Source of the DNA: Weissella minor | GTDB lineage: Bacteria > Bacillota > Bacilli > Lactobacillales > Lactobacillaceae | Direction: 5' to 3' | Length of the DNA stretch: 64,000 bases | NCBI RefSeq assembly: GCF_001437425.1 | Contig: NZ_JQCD01000009.1 | Coordinates: 1 to 64,000 of the forward strand | Shown here: one piece after another, positions 53,857-62,879 of the stretch | Layout: the number at the start of each line of letters is the position of its first letter | How positions within the stretch are numbered: position 1 is the first letter of the stretch | Notes under the pieces: generated by a model | Database searches by the model: none | What the model was told of the DNA's origin: nothing | What the model saw: only the letters and a program-made list of their open reading frames with translations | Position numbers and translations under genes: made by a program

Positions 53857-54180
53857 CTAGTTCTCCATCAAATTCTCGGCAAATTTAAGAATGTTTTCAC
53901 CGTTCATCATGCCATAGTCCATCATGGGCATAACGTCCATTGGAATACCCTTAGCATCAGTCTTTGCTTTAATTTCATTCTTAAGATATGAAACTTGAGG
54001 ACCAAGTAACACAACATCAGGGATGCGTTCTGCGTTTAGCTCACGTTCAACATCAGCCGTTGACTTAGCAAATACTTCATAGTCTTTACCAGCTGCTTGA
54101 GCGGCCTCTTCAATTTTTTGAACCATGAGTGAAGTTGACATACCTGCGGCGCAGGCAAGCATAATTTTTTTATCAGCCAT
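53857..54180 (-). CDS. PTS Lac/Cel family EIIB component
   Basis: A 107-residue cytosolic protein with the phosphorylated Cys10 in IMLACAAGMSTS, followed by VVLLGPQVSYLK, typical of cellobiose/chitobiose EIIB. It transfers phosphate to the sugar bound by EIIC. Tightly packed between the MupG-like gene and EIIA. Confidence 0.93.
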   Translation of the reverse strand: MADKKIMLACAAGMSTSLMVQKIEEAAQAAGKDYEVFAKSTADVERELNAERIPDVVLLGPQVSYLKNEIKAKTDAKGIPMDVMPMMDYGMMNGENILKFAENLMEN

Positions 54181-54190
54181 AATAATTCTC

Positions 54191-55279
54191 CTATTTTTGC
54201 GTTAATTTAAATGTCTGCCAAGGCTTGATGGTCTCTAGCACGGGCAGGTTACTTGCTGCAATATGTCCAACCCGGTTGTAATGACCATCATTTTCCCAAG
54301 GTTGTAGGGCGATTTGTAGTTCACCTTTGTATTGACCAAATGAATCATTACCGATGACAATATCGCCAACTTGAATATCATCCAAATGTTGGGCCGGAAT
54401 CGTTTCCTTGGCGTATTTGACACGTGGTTGACTCGAGCGAATCATATATCCAGAGAAGTCCCCACGGAAGAGGTGGATTTCATCAAGAATAATTTGTTTT
54501 TCAACAAGGGTTAAGTCATCCGCTAACGCTACTTCCAAAACGGGATAAGGCGTGTCGTAAGCCAAACGAATTTGTTCTAATTCAGCCGCACTCAAAAGTG
54601 AACTACTGATATATAGATTATCGATTGTATTGAGCTGCTTCATTAATTGAACTTGACTAGCGGCTGACATGCGACGTTGGGCTTCCATTGAAACCATTTT
54701 ATCTGAAACGGGCCAAGGCCCTACTGTGCCGGTTTCTCCGTCAATGAATGCAGAAGTTTCAAGATTATATTGCTTATAACGCGCTGTGGCATTTAAGAAA
54801 TAGTCTTGCTGTAACCCAGTTCTGATTTGTGGATAAAAATTGTGTGAACCGACTAAGTTTCGAGGATTCGGACCAAAGTCCCAAATCATATCAATGTAAT
54901 GTTGGCCACGAGAGATATTCGTTTCAATTTTGAGATTATAGGGGTTATAAGTCATTTTGGCTTCTTCGTACCCAGTAAATCCTTCATCCAAACGAACGGA
55001 TGTAACACCTAATTGATCAAAGAAACTTAAGTCATCATAAGTGATGCCTAATTGTTGAAATAGTTTTGGATTAATATCAATGGTTGTGGCCATGCCTAGG
55101 CTATTTCCATAGTCAATAATCGCTTGAAAACGGCTGATGACATCGTCAGCATCTCCGGTGACTTCCAATAATGAAGTGAAAATTTTAGTGTAGCCAAAGC
55201 GATGGGCATCATCTAAGAAATTTTTCATTTCATCAAATTCAGATTTTGACGGATAAATTGAAACACCTAGTTCATGCAT
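54191..55279 (-). CDS. MupG-like 6-phospho-glycosidase (DUF871 family)
   Basis: A 362-residue TIM-barrel protein with a small C-terminal beta domain. The N-terminus LGVSIYPSKSEF and blocks VRLDEGF, NFYPQIRTGL and PVSDKM..EAQRR are those of the DUF871 family, for which S. aureus MupG (6-phospho-N-acetylmuramidase, cutting MurNAc-6P-GlcNAc) is the characterised member. Its place inside a Lac/Cel PTS operon fits hydrolysis of the imported phosphorylated disaccharide. The exact sugar (MurNAc-GlcNAc, chitobiose or a glucoside) is inferred. Confidence 0.82.
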   Translation of the reverse strand: MHELGVSIYPSKSEFDEMKNFLDDAHRFGYTKIFTSLLEVTGDADDVISRFQAIIDYGNSLGMATTIDINPKLFQQLGITYDDLSFFDQLGVTSVRLDEGFTGYEEAKMTYNPYNLKIETNISRGQHYIDMIWDFGPNPRNLVGSHNFYPQIRTGLQQDYFLNATARYKQYNLETSAFIDGETGTVGPWPVSDKMVSMEAQRRMSAASQVQLMKQLNTIDNLYISSSLLSAAELEQIRLAYDTPYPVLEVALADDLTLVEKQIILDEIHLFRGDFSGYMIRSSQPRVKYAKETIPAQHLDDIQVGDIVIGNDSFGQYKGELQIALQPWENDGHYNRVGHIAASNLPVLETIKPWQTFKLTQK

Positions 55280-55296
55280 ATTCGTGTACCTCGTTT

Positions 55297-56607
55297 TTAT
55301 GCGACTTCTTTTTGAGCAATTTTTTGTTCTTCGGCCAATTCAATCCGGTCAATCGTCTTCATGAATGGTAGATAAAGGAGCGTGTCGAGGACAAGTAGTC
55401 CAATTTGTAAGACAGCACCTGAAATATGTGAGCCTGTTGCTAAGAAACCAGAAATAATTGGTGGTGTGACCCAAGGGACAACGACACCGACTGTTGCGTG
55501 AACAAGGCCAGTTGACATCGCAACATAGGCGATGATGGCATTGATAACTGGGACAAAGACGAATGGAATAATTAAGCTAACATTCAAAACGACTGGAACA
55601 CCAAACATCGTTGGTTCATTGATATTAAAGAGACCAGGGGGCGTAATAAGCTTTTCTAATGTCTTGTAACGGGTTGATTTTGCAGCAATCCACATGGCAC
55701 AGACTAGGCCAAGTGTGGCACCACCACCACCAAGATAGACGAAGAAGTCCATGAATGGTTGTGTAACGATATGGGGCATAACTGCGCCAGGGTTGCTTTG
55801 ATAAACTTTTAAGTTTTCAGCCATCAAAGCCAACCAAATTGGACTCATGATGGCACCGGTAATGTTACCACCGTGAATTCCAATGAACCAAAGCAATGAC
55901 GTTAGAATTGTCACGACAATGGCACCGATTAGTGAACCACCGAAGGCACCTAGTGGCTTACCTAGAAGCACTTGCAAAACTTGATGAATATTTTCGAATG
56001 GTGTCATTTGTAGACCGGCATAAACAAGTCCCCAGAAGATAAGAATGACAAAGCCTGGAATAAGGGCAGCGAATGAATTTGAAACTGCAGGTGGGACCCC
56101 TGCAGGCATCTTAATGCGAATGTTATGCTTAACAAACCAATTAAAGATTGCTGTACTAATAAGGGCAACCAGAATTGCAGCGAAAAGACCACCAGCGCCT
56201 AAGAAACTGTAAGCAATTCCAGTTTGTGGCTCTTTACCAGCACTGAGTAGGTCAGGTGTTACCAAGAAGAAGCTTGCTAATGACAAGATTCCAGCGGATA
56301 AAGCATCTGTACCATGTGATTCAGCATAACGATAGGCGATTCCAAATGAGGCCACCAAACCAATTAAACCGAAACTCGAATTGACAATCTTAACGAGCCA
56401 ATCAAAGATACCTGTATCGATTAACCAATTTTTAAAAGGTTCGATTGAAAAACCATTGGCAATCAATAAGGCCATTGATCCAACAATAACAAGGGGCATA
56501 CTCAATGCAATTCCATCACGGATTGCATTTAGAGGTTTATTTGCTGCTAATTTGACCCCGATGGGTTGCAAATACTTCTCCAGAAAGTGTGTAACTTTAT
56601 CATTCAT
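55297..56607 (-). CDS. PTS Lac/Cel family EIIC permease
   Basis: A 436-residue permease with about ten membrane helices, of the CelB/ChbC type: N-terminal LEKYLQPIGVKLAANKPLNAIRDGI, WFIGIHGGNITGAIM, and FNINEPTMFGVPVVLN, the conserved Glu-Pro substrate loop. It is the first gene of the operon EIIC-MupG-EIIB-EIIA on the minus strand and starts behind TTGGAGG. The cargo is a beta-linked disaccharide; amino sugars are favoured by the MupG partner and NagR-like boxes. Confidence 0.93.
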   Translation of the reverse strand: MNDKVTHFLEKYLQPIGVKLAANKPLNAIRDGIALSMPLVIVGSMALLIANGFSIEPFKNWLIDTGIFDWLVKIVNSSFGLIGLVASFGIAYRYAESHGTDALSAGILSLASFFLVTPDLLSAGKEPQTGIAYSFLGAGGLFAAILVALISTAIFNWFVKHNIRIKMPAGVPPAVSNSFAALIPGFVILIFWGLVYAGLQMTPFENIHQVLQVLLGKPLGAFGGSLIGAIVVTILTSLLWFIGIHGGNITGAIMSPIWLALMAENLKVYQSNPGAVMPHIVTQPFMDFFVYLGGGGATLGLVCAMWIAAKSTRYKTLEKLITPPGLFNINEPTMFGVPVVLNVSLIIPFVFVPVINAIIAYVAMSTGLVHATVGVVVPWVTPPIISGFLATGSHISGAVLQIGLLVLDTLLYLPFMKTIDRIELAEEQKIAQKEVA

Positions 56608-56631
56608 AATGTTTCCTCCAAAAACCTAATG

Positions 56632-56654
56632 TATTGTCTGTCTGATTGACAATA
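56632..56654. promoter_or_regulatory. Inverted repeat in the PTS operon leader
   Basis: TATTGTC-N9-GACAATA, perfect 7-bp arms, 25 bp before the EIIC start codon. It could be an operator or form a hairpin in the mRNA leader. Confidence 0.5.
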
Positions 56655-56673
56655 CCTCCTGTACAATTACTAA

Positions 56674-56687
56674 TGTAACCGCTTTCA
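56674..56687. promoter_or_regulatory. cre site upstream of the PTS operon
   Basis: TGTAACCGCTTTCA fits TGNAANCGNWNNCA at all fixed positions, 67 bp before the EIIC gene. Carbon catabolite repression by CcpA is expected. Confidence 0.75.
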
Positions 56688-56726
56688 ATGCGAAAAGCTA
56701 GCCTTTTATAAAAAATTTAATGTGCC

Positions 56727-56742
56727 CCAATCTATACCATGG
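56727..56742. promoter_or_regulatory. NagR/dre-like box, proximal
   Basis: On the minus strand CCATGGTATAGATTGG, resembling the NagR (YvoA) target ATTGGTATAGACAAT. A TTGGGG/TATAAA-like promoter may overlap it. Confidence 0.55.
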
Positions 56743-56804
56743 GTTTAGGCGCAATCGGTTTCATAGGGCTGATATATTTAAGGGATAGTGCACTTTTTAA
56801 ACAA

Positions 56805-56820
56805 ATTAGTCTATACCAAT
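56805..56820. promoter_or_regulatory. NagR/dre-like box, distal
   Basis: On the minus strand ATTGGTATAGACTAAT, a near-exact match to the GntR/HutC-family NagR operator. It lies 78 bp from the proximal box. The rest of 56655-56989 holds no gene that I can support. Confidence 0.6.
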
Positions 56821-56989
56821 TTAGAGGGCTTTTTTTGATTTCTGTTCGCTAAGGTTATGAAATAAAACATGGTAGAAAAAATATTGAAAAAATTTGTCTT
56901 GATTGCCATTAGCTTACTGTATTAAGTTTTTTGCACAGAGAATTATGATTCGGCTTATAATGGAAATAAGAAAAGCATAAGAGGATGAA

Positions 56990-57145
56990 ATGATGGATAT
57001 TGGGATATTAATTATATTGTATGTCATTGCCTTGCTTTGTTTGATGTTTGGCGTACAGGGTAAAGGGTCTGCAAAGCAGAAGGGAATCTTGACTTTAGTT
57101 GGGTTGGTTTTCCTGATTGGTGCAATTATTTATATGGCGTGGTAA
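56990..57145 (+). CDS. Small two-helix membrane protein (51 aa)
   Basis: ATG at 56990 (or 56993) behind GAGG, preceded by a TATAAT at 56955-56960. The protein has two membrane helices (about 4-22 and 33-50) joined by a basic loop, GVQGKGSAKQKG. Family not recognised. It precedes the VOC protein gene by 21 bp. Confidence 0.65.
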   Translation: MMDIGILIILYVIALLCLMFGVQGKGSAKQKGILTLVGLVFLIGAIIYMAW

Positions 57146-57166
57146 ACGTGAAAAGAGAGTAGAGTT

Positions 57167-57523
57167 ATGCAAAATAAAGTAAGAATTATGTTGTATGTTA
57201 GTGATGTGATGCAACATGCAATGTTTTGGCAGGAGAATTTTCAAGCGGATATTGTTGAAGAAATTGATTTGCAAGAAGGGTACAAAAATATTGTGTTGGG
57301 GCTAGCGCCAACAATTGAGTTGTCTTTGTTTGATAAAGCATTTATTACAAAATATTCACCAGAAGTCGCAGATAATGTGCCTTCACTGATGTTGTATCGG
57401 ACTGATTTTTTTGAATTACACGAACGTATGGCACAAGCGATGGAAATTGTTGAGGTTAATGGCACACAAACCTTTGCCTTTCCAGATCCAGATGGTCATT
57501 ATTTCGTTGTGGCAAAAGGATAA
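57167..57523 (+). CDS. VOC (glyoxalase/dioxygenase superfamily) protein
   Basis: A 118-residue protein with the paired beta-alpha-beta-beta-beta modules of the VOC fold: MLYVSDVMQHAMFWQENF at the N-terminus and FAFPDPDGHYFVVAK at the C-terminus. The usual metal ligands are not all present, so it may be a binding protein (bleomycin-resistance-like) or an enzyme of unknown substrate. Confidence 0.85.
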   Translation: MQNKVRIMLYVSDVMQHAMFWQENFQADIVEEIDLQEGYKNIVLGLAPTIELSLFDKAFITKYSPEVADNVPSLMLYRTDFFELHERMAQAMEIVEVNGTQTFAFPDPDGHYFVVAKG

Positions 57524-57537
57524 GTGGCGGTCAGGTT

Positions 57538-57770
57538 ATGACATATTGGCAACCAACTCCAGCACGTTATCAATTAGCCTTAACCTATTTGCGACATCAG
57601 ATTTCTTTTGGACAACATCAGATTTCTTTTGGACAACATCATTTTTTGCAATACAAGGCTAATTAAGACGCTCAAAAAGAATATGTGGAACCTTTAACGC
57701 AAACGAAGATGCGATGTGGGAAATGACGAGCTGGCTGTCACCAACAGACCGGGTTCAGGAGGATGAGTAA
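57538..57770 (+). pseudogene. Decayed gene fragment with internal duplication
   Basis: From an ATG at 57538 a 42-codon frame (MTYWQPTPARYQLALTYL...) runs into TAA at 57664-57666. Coding-like text continues after the stop (DAQKEYVEPLTQTKM) and in another frame (GTFNANEDAMWEMTSWLSPTDRVQEDE) up to a stop just before the next gene. This pattern suggests a gene broken by at least one stop and a frameshift. A 21-bp tandem duplication lies inside. Original function not recognised. Confidence 0.55.
57595..57636 (+). repeat. Perfect 21-bp tandem duplication
   Basis: The unit starting CATCAGATTTC and ending TTGGACAA is present twice without change (57595-57615, 57616-57636), in frame (7 codons), inside the decayed gene. 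Confidence 0.9.
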
Positions 57771-58136
57771 ATGCGTTTATGGCATGAAAAATTGATTTCC
57801 AAGCTGCCACGCCAACAATTGTTAGGACAACATCGTGAATGTTGTGCCTTGCGTGGCAAAGGCTGGGGAAGACCGCATCAAACGGTCAATTATGTCTTTT
57901 TACATTCACCTTATAAATTATTTCAGTACCATCAACTCGTGATGGCAGAGATGACAAAGCGTGGTTATCAGCATGAAGTGAAATGGGATCAACCAAATTA
58001 TCGTGGACAACAATTAGCGGCATACGCAGAACTAACGCCGGTTCCTTTAACGAGACCTATTTTTCCAGAACATGATGATGCTTATTTGGATGAATGCTTG
58101 CGGAATTTAGCCGCGAAGGGCATTGAACTTAATTAA
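57771..58136 (+). CDS. Pyrimidine-dimer DNA glycosylase (endonuclease V-like)
   Basis: A 121-residue protein beginning MRLWHEKLISKLPRQQLLGQHRECCALRGKGWG, matching the family related to phage T4 endonuclease V, which nicks DNA at UV dimers. The conserved block TVNYVFLHSPYKLFQYHQLVMAEMTKRGY is present. It starts behind AGGAGG. Its end lies 22 bp before the UvrA-like gene, which suggests a small DNA-repair cluster. Activity is inferred from family only. Confidence 0.8.
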   Translation: MRLWHEKLISKLPRQQLLGQHRECCALRGKGWGRPHQTVNYVFLHSPYKLFQYHQLVMAEMTKRGYQHEVKWDQPNYRGQQLAAYAELTPVPLTRPIFPEHDDAYLDECLRNLAAKGIELN

Positions 58137-58158
58137 AAAGAAAATACAGGACGAGATT

Positions 58159-60402
58159 ATGGATGAAATGATTACTTTAACCCATGCACGTGAGAATAAT
58201 TTAAAGGATGTTAGCTTAGAAATTCCAAAACATAAAATTTCTATTTTTACTGGGGTTTCAGGTTCTGGTAAATCTTCAATTGTTTTTGATACAATTGCGC
58301 AAGAGTCAGGGCGTCAAATGAATGAGACTTACACGGGAATCGTTCGAACATTTTTACCAAAGTATAAACGACCAGATATCGATGATATTCATGGTATTTC
58401 GCCCGTTATTATTGTGGATCAAAAAGCAATGGGTGGTAATGTGCGTTCAACTCTGGGGACGACAACTGACATTAATTCATTGTTCCGAATTTTATTCTCG
58501 CGCGTAGCTGAGCCACATTTGGGTGATTATGCTAATCTCTATTCCTTTAATGATCCACAGGGGATGTGTGAAACATGTGAGGGCTTAGGGCGCATCATTA
58601 CCTTAAATATTGACGCTGCCTTTGATAAGACGAAATCTTTAAATGAAGGACCATTTATCTACCCTGGTTATAAAGTTGATGGGATGCAATGGCGGACTTT
58701 TGCTGAATCAGGATTTTTCGACAACGATAAAGCCTTGCAGGATTATACTGATGCAGAATGGCATCAATTCTTATATGGTGAACAAACAAAAGTCGAAATC
58801 ACTTATAAAAAATCAAAGCTTGAAGTGACGTATGAAGGTTTCGTGAATCACTTTATCCGGACCCAAGTGAAGACGGATAAGGAACAAACAAAGACATCAG
58901 CAAAAATTATGGACGAATTTAGCATTGCTGAAACATGTCCAACCTGTGGTGGGGCGCGTTATAACCAAGCCGTTTTAAATTCAACAATTGATGGTTATTC
59001 GATTTATGATTTAACCAATTTAGAGCTAGATGAATTAGCACAAACATTACCTAAATTAACCGTGCCAGCTTCGGCCCAAGGCTTGATTGACGGCATTTTA
59101 ACCCGAGTAAACAGCTTGATTTCAATTGGTTTGGGTTATATGAATTTGACCCGTGAAACCAGTACATTATCTGGTGGGGAATCACAACGTGTGAAGATGA
59201 TTAAAAATCTTTCAAGTAGTTTGACGGATATGATTTACGTTTTTGATGAACCAAGTACTGGTTTGCATCCGAAAGACGTCCACCGGATGAATGAATTATT
59301 GGAACAAATTCGTGATATCGGGAACACGGTCTTAGTTGTTGAACATGACCCGGACGTGATTAAAATTGCAGATTATATTGTAGACGTCGGACCTAAAGCT
59401 GGTGTCCATGGTGGTGAAATTATGTTCACCGGTTCTTATGATGAATTATTAGCATCAGACACGTTAACCGGCCGTTCTTTAAAACAGGCTTTGCCTTTTA
59501 AGCCAGTTCCACGTAAGCCTGAGCATTTCATTACCACCCAGCCAAGTGAATTACATAATCTTAAAAATGTTGCGTTATCAATTCCAGAACAGGTGCTAAC
59601 CGTGTTAACTGGTGTGGCTGGATCAGGAAAGAGCTCGCTGATTAAAGGTGTGTTCTTAATGGAACATCCTGAAGCTATTTATATTGACCAAAAGCCAATT
59701 CATACCAATAGTCGTTCGAATCCAGCGACGTATATGGATATGATGACAGCGATTCGAAAGTTATTTGCGACTTCAAATGACGTTGATAATGGTTTCTTCA
59801 GTTATAATTCAAAGGGTGCTTGTACGGAATGTAATGGAACAGGAAAACTACAATTGAACCTATCATATATGGATCAAAATGATGTAGAATGTCCACGTTG
59901 TCATGGAACACGTTATGAGCCCGAGGTCTTACAATATACGTATAAAGATAAGAATATTGTAGACGTTATGGATATGTCGATTGAGGATGCGTTAGATTAT
60001 TTTGAAGCGAAGCCACTTCTTAAAAAGTTACAACAATTAGTAGATGTTGGACTAGGTTATTTGAGCCTCGGACAGAGTTTAAGCACCCTGTCAGGTGGTG
60101 AGTCGCAACGTTTAAAGTTAGCTAAGGAGTTAGCTGGAAAAGATGGCATTTATGTCTTAGATGAGCCAACAACAGGTTTGCATATGTCAGATATTAGTTT
60201 AATCTTGGATATTTTAAATCGTTTAGTTGATCGCGGAAATACGGTCATTGTGATTGAACATAATCTTGATGTTATTCGACAAGCGGATTGGATGATTGAT
60301 ATGGGACCGGCCGGCGGAAATGCTGGTGGTCAGATTATTTATACAGGAACACCTGCAGCTGCCGTAACAGATAAACAGTCAGTGACAGGTCAATATCTAT
60401 AA
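58159..60402 (+). CDS. UvrA-like ABC ATPase, short form
   Basis: A 747-residue UvrA paralog with two ABC modules: Walker A GVSGSGKSS and GVAGSGKSS, signature LSGGESQR twice, and two zinc modules (CETCEGLG / CPTCGGARY and CTECNGTGK / CPRCHGTRY). Canonical UvrA has about 940 residues; the UvrB-binding and insertion regions are shortened here, as in UvrA2/DrrC-type proteins linked to DNA-drug tolerance. The start at 58159 follows AGGA; an ATG at 58123 would overlap the previous gene. It probably supplements, and does not replace, the true UvrA. Confidence 0.88.
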   Translation: MDEMITLTHARENNLKDVSLEIPKHKISIFTGVSGSGKSSIVFDTIAQESGRQMNETYTGIVRTFLPKYKRPDIDDIHGISPVIIVDQKAMGGNVRSTLGTTTDINSLFRILFSRVAEPHLGDYANLYSFNDPQGMCETCEGLGRIITLNIDAAFDKTKSLNEGPFIYPGYKVDGMQWRTFAESGFFDNDKALQDYTDAEWHQFLYGEQTKVEITYKKSKLEVTYEGFVNHFIRTQVKTDKEQTKTSAKIMDEFSIAETCPTCGGARYNQAVLNSTIDGYSIYDLTNLELDELAQTLPKLTVPASAQGLIDGILTRVNSLISIGLGYMNLTRETSTLSGGESQRVKMIKNLSSSLTDMIYVFDEPSTGLHPKDVHRMNELLEQIRDIGNTVLVVEHDPDVIKIADYIVDVGPKAGVHGGEIMFTGSYDELLASDTLTGRSLKQALPFKPVPRKPEHFITTQPSELHNLKNVALSIPEQVLTVLTGVAGSGKSSLIKGVFLMEHPEAIYIDQKPIHTNSRSNPATYMDMMTAIRKLFATSNDVDNGFFSYNSKGACTECNGTGKLQLNLSYMDQNDVECPRCHGTRYEPEVLQYTYKDKNIVDVMDMSIEDALDYFEAKPLLKKLQQLVDVGLGYLSLGQSLSTLSGGESQRLKLAKELAGKDGIYVLDEPTTGLHMSDISLILDILNRLVDRGNTVIVIEHNLDVIRQADWMIDMGPAGGNAGGQIIYTGTPAAAVTDKQSVTGQYL

Positions 60403-60442
60403 AAAAGGTTCGAACGACTGCATTGTCGTTCGAACCTTTTTT
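60402..60442. terminator. Bidirectional terminator
   Basis: AAAGGTTCGAACGAC / GTCGTTCGAACCTTT perfect stem between convergent genes. Confidence 0.92.
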
Positions 60443-62415
60443 TATTTCAGGATTTTCTTAATCGCTTGCGTGACACGCTTACGTGCTTTTGTATCCATTT
60501 GTTTGTAAATGTTTTCTGGCACTTGTGAACGTTGGGCATTCGTTAAACGTTCTTGCTTAACCGCATTCTTTAAGGAGAACAATAAATCATCTTCATTATC
60601 GACAACTGGGCCCACAATATCGTGAGGGTCAATATCAAAATGGCGATTTTCAACCAGTTCATCAAATTGATAGTAAATAACTGGTCGGTTTTGTAGGGCA
60701 AAATCAAAACTAACACTGGCGTAGTCGGTAATCATAATTTGATTATCCCGAAGTAAGTCTGACACATCTTTACGACGTTTGTTCTCTAAAATTTTAACAA
60801 AATCAGAATGGAACAAATGACGGTATTCACGCATGTCAGGATGTAGAATGAACGAAATTTGCAAGCGCTTTTCAGCGGCGAGTGCTTTAAGTTCAGGGTT
60901 ATTAATTAATTGCATGTATGTCGTATAGAATAAACTTGTTTTAAATTCATCTTCAGTGACATCCATTAATTTACGACGACGCGTTGGCATAATCAAGACG
61001 TGGCGACGGGCTTTGAAAGTTGACCACATGCGATTTCGCAACAATTCATCAAAACGGGGAAGTCCGGTTAGTAAAATTTGATTACGCTTATAGCCAAACT
61101 CACTTTCAACGAATTCAACTTCACGATCAGAACTAACCACAATTTGTTCATTGACGGCTGGCTTTTCACGGACCGCTTGTGCTTTAAGACCAGCGATACC
61201 GTGTTGTAAGTTAATCTTTGGTGTTTGCGTAATTTTTTGATTTAGATAATTAGAATCAAAAGGTAACAAATTTTCGACATCGTGCGTGAATAAGAATAAA
61301 TCAGCCATTAAGAATAATTCAAGATGGCGTGGCGTTTGGAACGTGATGATATGATCTTCGTAGTGGTCCAAATTCTCACGCTCAGTTGATTCACTAGTGA
61401 TGACATAGTAAGTATCGAAGTCTTTGGCATGATATTTATTCAGGTAATTAAACATCACGCTACCATTGTCATGTGCTTCTGTGACCCGTTCAGTAATTAA
61501 AATGACTGGACGCTTGCCCGTACGTGGGTGGTCAGAGTTTGGATGTTTGGCCTGATAGGCTTGAAGTTGAATTTGTAATTCTTGCGGTACAAAACTAGCA
61601 GCATAAGCTAATTGTTGTGTCGCTAATAGGGTTGGTTGAATCAACATGCACAACTGTTGGTCATAGTTTGTATAAGCATCCGTTAATGCTGTGGCTTTTT
61701 CAATGGTCAAAGGCTGGACAACGGGTGCAATATCTTGATGGTCTTGATCAATCTCAATCCAAAAAGTATTTTCTGTTTTGGCACCATTCTTTTGAACGGA
61801 AGGGATTTCATCAAATTCACGCGCAATATCAGTCGGTGAGAATTCAGCTAAGACACGACTTTTAAATGTGCCTTGTCCCATATCAAAAGTTGAGGTTGTA
61901 GCACTCGCAACTTTCATAATTTGTTGCTTCTCTTCATGGCCAATCAAAATTTGGACCGCTGAAGGAGCGACTGACTTAGCATAAACATCTAATGTTAATT
62001 TGATATTGTTTTGATTTTGTTCAAAAGCAATTAGCGTTGCATTTTCGAATAAGGCTTGCCCCGAAGGCAATGCATTCATTGAAAACGCTAATTGTTCTTG
62101 TTCATCCATGAAAAGATAAAGGCGGTCATGACCAACATTAGCGGTTAATTTATTTTCAGGCACAAAAAAATTGTCAACCTGAAAATCAATTGTCTGTGGC
62201 TCAGCATCTGAACCATAAATTAAACGTGCGGTAACAATGTTTTCTGAATGCAAGAAACTCGTAACTTGTGTGTCAGAAATGGTATACGTGTGCGCCCCCT
62301 CATCTGAAAAATAAGTATCCGAGTTAATACCTTGGATTCGAAGACTTGGTAAGACCATTTCACTTGAAATAATAAATTGCCCTTGCGAGAAATGGGCCTT
62401 AACGTATGCCGGCAT
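60442..62415 (-). CDS. CDP-glycerol glycerophosphotransferase family protein
   Basis: A 657-residue enzyme. The N-terminal 290 residues form a beta-rich domain with FADY-like repeats; the C-terminal half is the TagB/TagF-type GT-B fold: QHGIAGLKA, LTGLPRFDELL, MPTRRRKL, LHPDMREY and MITDYASVSFDFALQNRPVIYYQFD. Such enzymes add glycerol-phosphate units to wall teichoic acid from CDP-glycerol at the inner membrane face. The start at 62415 follows AAGGAAG at a slightly long spacing. No other teichoic-acid gene is adjacent; priming versus polymerising role is open. Confidence 0.87.
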   Translation of the reverse strand: MPAYVKAHFSQGQFIISSEMVLPSLRIQGINSDTYFSDEGAHTYTISDTQVTSFLHSENIVTARLIYGSDAEPQTIDFQVDNFFVPENKLTANVGHDRLYLFMDEQEQLAFSMNALPSGQALFENATLIAFEQNQNNIKLTLDVYAKSVAPSAVQILIGHEEKQQIMKVASATTSTFDMGQGTFKSRVLAEFSPTDIAREFDEIPSVQKNGAKTENTFWIEIDQDHQDIAPVVQPLTIEKATALTDAYTNYDQQLCMLIQPTLLATQQLAYAASFVPQELQIQLQAYQAKHPNSDHPRTGKRPVILITERVTEAHDNGSVMFNYLNKYHAKDFDTYYVITSESTERENLDHYEDHIITFQTPRHLELFLMADLFLFTHDVENLLPFDSNYLNQKITQTPKINLQHGIAGLKAQAVREKPAVNEQIVVSSDREVEFVESEFGYKRNQILLTGLPRFDELLRNRMWSTFKARRHVLIMPTRRRKLMDVTEDEFKTSLFYTTYMQLINNPELKALAAEKRLQISFILHPDMREYRHLFHSDFVKILENKRRKDVSDLLRDNQIMITDYASVSFDFALQNRPVIYYQFDELVENRHFDIDPHDIVGPVVDNEDDLLFSLKNAVKQERLTNAQRSQVPENIYKQMDTKARKRVTQAIKKILK

Positions 62416-62617
62416 GTTTGTGCACTTCCTTTCGATGTCATTCAACCTGTACTTTTTAATTGTACAATTTGTCATTTAAATAATAAATCGATTTTGGTCA
62501 GGCTTAATGCTTCATTAACCTTTAATTGAATTGGTATGAATTATTCTGGAGAGTGCGCTATTTCAAAGTATTAGATATATAATATATGTAACTAAGACGG
62601 ATAGGTGGGGAACGTGT

Positions 62618-62818
62618 ATGCGAAAATTGTTGCAAGTGTTAGCAGGATTAAGTTGGTTTGGGTTACTATGCTTTGCGGGTTGGCAGATCTATCAAGGGAC
62701 CTTTGGGAATCAAATGCCCGTATTCGCCTATAATCGACCACAAGGACATTTGGGATGGGGCATCACCGGTGCAGGAATTTTAACGTTAGCTGCAGTTGTT
62801 TGGCCTAAAGGCAAGTAA
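62618..62818 (+). CDS. Small two-helix membrane protein, unknown
   Basis: A 66-residue protein with membrane helices at about 5-26 and 46-62. It starts behind GGTGGGGA. No family recognised. It lies between the CDP-glycerol transferase (divergent) and the L21 leader. Confidence 0.65.
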   Translation: MRKLLQVLAGLSWFGLLCFAGWQIYQGTFGNQMPVFAYNRPQGHLGWGITGAGILTLAAVVWPKGK

Positions 62819-62844
62819 ACTTAACAAAAAACAGTAAATTATAG

Positions 62845-62873
62845 TTGAAACAGAAGTGGGATTTATGTATAAT
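62845..62873 (+). promoter_or_regulatory. Promoter of rplU-rpmA
   Basis: TTGAAA (62845-62850), 17-bp spacer ending TG, TATAAT (62868-62873), giving an extended -10. Confidence 0.8.
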
Positions 62874-62879
62874 AATCAT

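Noticed and set aside
57538-57666. 42-codon frame as an intact small gene
   Set aside because: Coding-like sequence continues past its stop in the same and another frame, and it contains a fresh duplication; decay is the simpler reading.
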